DNA of 64,000 bases from JAWPMV01 sp039819665 (GTDB lineage Bacteria > Bacteroidota > Bacteroidia > J057), in contig JBCBRM010000047.1 in NCBI GenBank assembly GCA_039819665.1, positions 1 to 64,000 on the forward strand, given 5' to 3'. Below the pieces are notes generated by a model that worked only from the letters and a program-made list of their open reading frames with translations, searched no databases and was not told where the DNA came from. The position numbers and the translations under genes are program-made. Each line of letters starts with the position of its first letter. Position 1 is the stretch's first letter. Below are positions 63,194 to 64,000 of the stretch, piece after piece.

Positions 63194-64000
63194 TTATCCC
63201 AATACGTCTATCGCGTTTAAGTCTTCAAAAGCTAACTTTAGCCTTTTATTAAAGGATTTTTCTCCTTCACGCAACCAAACACGTGGATCGTATTTTTTCT
63301 TATTTGGCTTATCGTCCCCTTCAGGGTTACCGATTTGTGCCTGAAGATAGGCTCTCCACTCTGATTCATATTCGCGTACACCATTCCAGAATGCCCACTG
63401 CGTATCTGTGTCAATATTCATTTTAACGGCTCCGTATTCGATAGCTTCGCGGATTTCTTCACGAGAAGAACCAGAACCTCCGTGGAATACGAAGTTGATC
63501 GGATTAGATGCTGTAGCAAATTTTTCCTGCACGAACTCCTGAGAGTTTTTCAGGATGATAGGCTTTAGGCTAACATTTCCAGGCTTGTAAACTCCATGTA
63601 CATTACCAAATGCAGCAGCAACGGTAAAGTTATCACTGATTTTTTTCAGGCGTTCATAAGCATAAGAAACTTCAGAAGGCTGAGTATACAAACGAGAGCT
63701 GTCAATATCTGTATTATCTACTCCATCTTCTTCCCCACCTGTTACCCCTAGCTCAATCTCGATGGTCATACCCAAAGCGTTCATTCTTTCGAAGTATTTG
63801 GTAGAGATTTCAATGTTCTCCTCAATAGGCTCTTCTGAAAGATCTAGCATATGGGAGCTATAAAGAGGCTGGCCTGTTTGCTCATGAAATTTCTCACCAG
63901 CATCAAGCAAACCGTCAATCCATGGAAGGAGTTTTTTAGCGGCATGGTCGGTGTGAAGGATAACAGGTACACCATAAGCTTTTGCCATTTGATGTACGTG
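63194..64000 (-). CDS. fbaA: Class II fructose-bisphosphate aldolase (5' part outside the window)
   Basis: The visible 268 codons are the C-terminal three quarters of a class II, zinc-dependent aldolase of the FbaA type. The open frame continues past the first ATG (63988) into HVHQMAKAYGVPVILHTDH, which is the family's Zn-binding strand (the His and Asp of HTDH), so the true start lies beyond 64000. IEIELGVTGGEEDGVDN, NVHGVY and VFHGGSGS are further active-site blocks. It cleaves fructose 1,6-bisphosphate in glycolysis and gluconeogenesis. A strong terminator follows. Confidence 0.95.
   Translation of the reverse strand, partial: HVHQMAKAYGVPVILHTDHAAKKLLPWIDGLLDAGEKFHEQTGQPLYSSHMLDLSEEPIEENIEISTKYFERMNALGMTIEIELGVTGGEEDGVDNTDIDSSRLYTQPSEVSYAYERLKKISDNFTVAAAFGNVHGVYKPGNVSLKPIILKNSQEFVQEKFATASNPINFVFHGGSGSSREEIREAIEYGAVKMNIDTDTQWAFWNGVREYESEWRAYLQAQIGNPEGDDKPNKKKYDPRVWLREGEKSFNKRLKLAFEDLNAIDVLG

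Noticed and set aside
1..64000. tRNA, rRNA, CRISPR array, insertion sequence or prophage
   Set aside because: No cloverleaf, array of spaced repeats, transposase or phage structural module was recognised; the S74 fibre is in a bacterial secreted context.

Overview
The window looks like a chromosomal piece of a Bacteroidota bacterium. The evidence is several proteins with type IX secretion system (T9SS) C-terminal sorting domains, a TonB-dependent receptor with an N-terminal carboxypeptidase-like domain, DUF5683 beside parB and dapB, and promoters of the TTG-N(17-23)-TAnnTTTG kind instead of -35/-10 boxes. Gene content (giant FG-GAP/ASPIC surface proteins, CHAT-TPR protein, HMG-CoA reductase) suggests the Saprospiria; that placement is inference.

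Layout. 1-8.4 kb: the end of a membrane enzyme gene, then an ECF sigma factor and a TPR membrane protein that looks like its anti-sigma partner (minus strand). Opposite and divergent lies a secreted-protein cluster: a YadA-like fibre with an S74 chaperone domain, a secreted protein, a small T9SS cargo and a large exported TPR-CHAT protease-like protein. This is the most system-like locus of the window. 8.5-18.4 kb: flavin monooxygenase, two secreted unknowns, pyrE-nuoC, a Nudix hydrolase, a propeller-OmpA protein, then dapB, DUF5683 and parB. 18.4-25.4 kb: pyridoxamine-kinase-like protein, GNAT, sulfatase, a DUF547-beta-barrel fusion, an MFS transporter and a CarH-like B12-binding MerR regulator. 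25.6-34.1 kb: a lipoprotein, M16 zinc protease, GNAT, TlpA-like thioredoxin, uracil-DNA glycosylase family protein and a TonB-dependent receptor. 34.4-40 kb: three unknowns including a tandem paralogous pair, then an operon of M20 peptidase, exported nucleoside hydrolase and a methylthioribose-kinase-like phosphotransferase. 40-49.3 kb: clpB, a small TonB-C-like protein, a T9SS adhesin with PKD domain, DUF4345, HMG-CoA reductase, homoserine kinase and a 42-residue membrane protein. 49.3-62.9 kb: two tandem paralogous giant surface proteins of about 2,195 residues. 63.2 kb to the end: class II fructose-bisphosphate aldolase, cut by the window edge.

A theme is export and display at the cell surface. 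At least four products carry T9SS C-terminal domains, and many others have signal peptides or lipoboxes. The ECF sigma, its membrane partner and the periplasm-facing CHAT protein could form a proteolytic signalling chain controlling the divergent surface genes; this is a hypothesis from layout and topology. No rRNA, tRNA, CRISPR array, insertion sequence or prophage was recognised.
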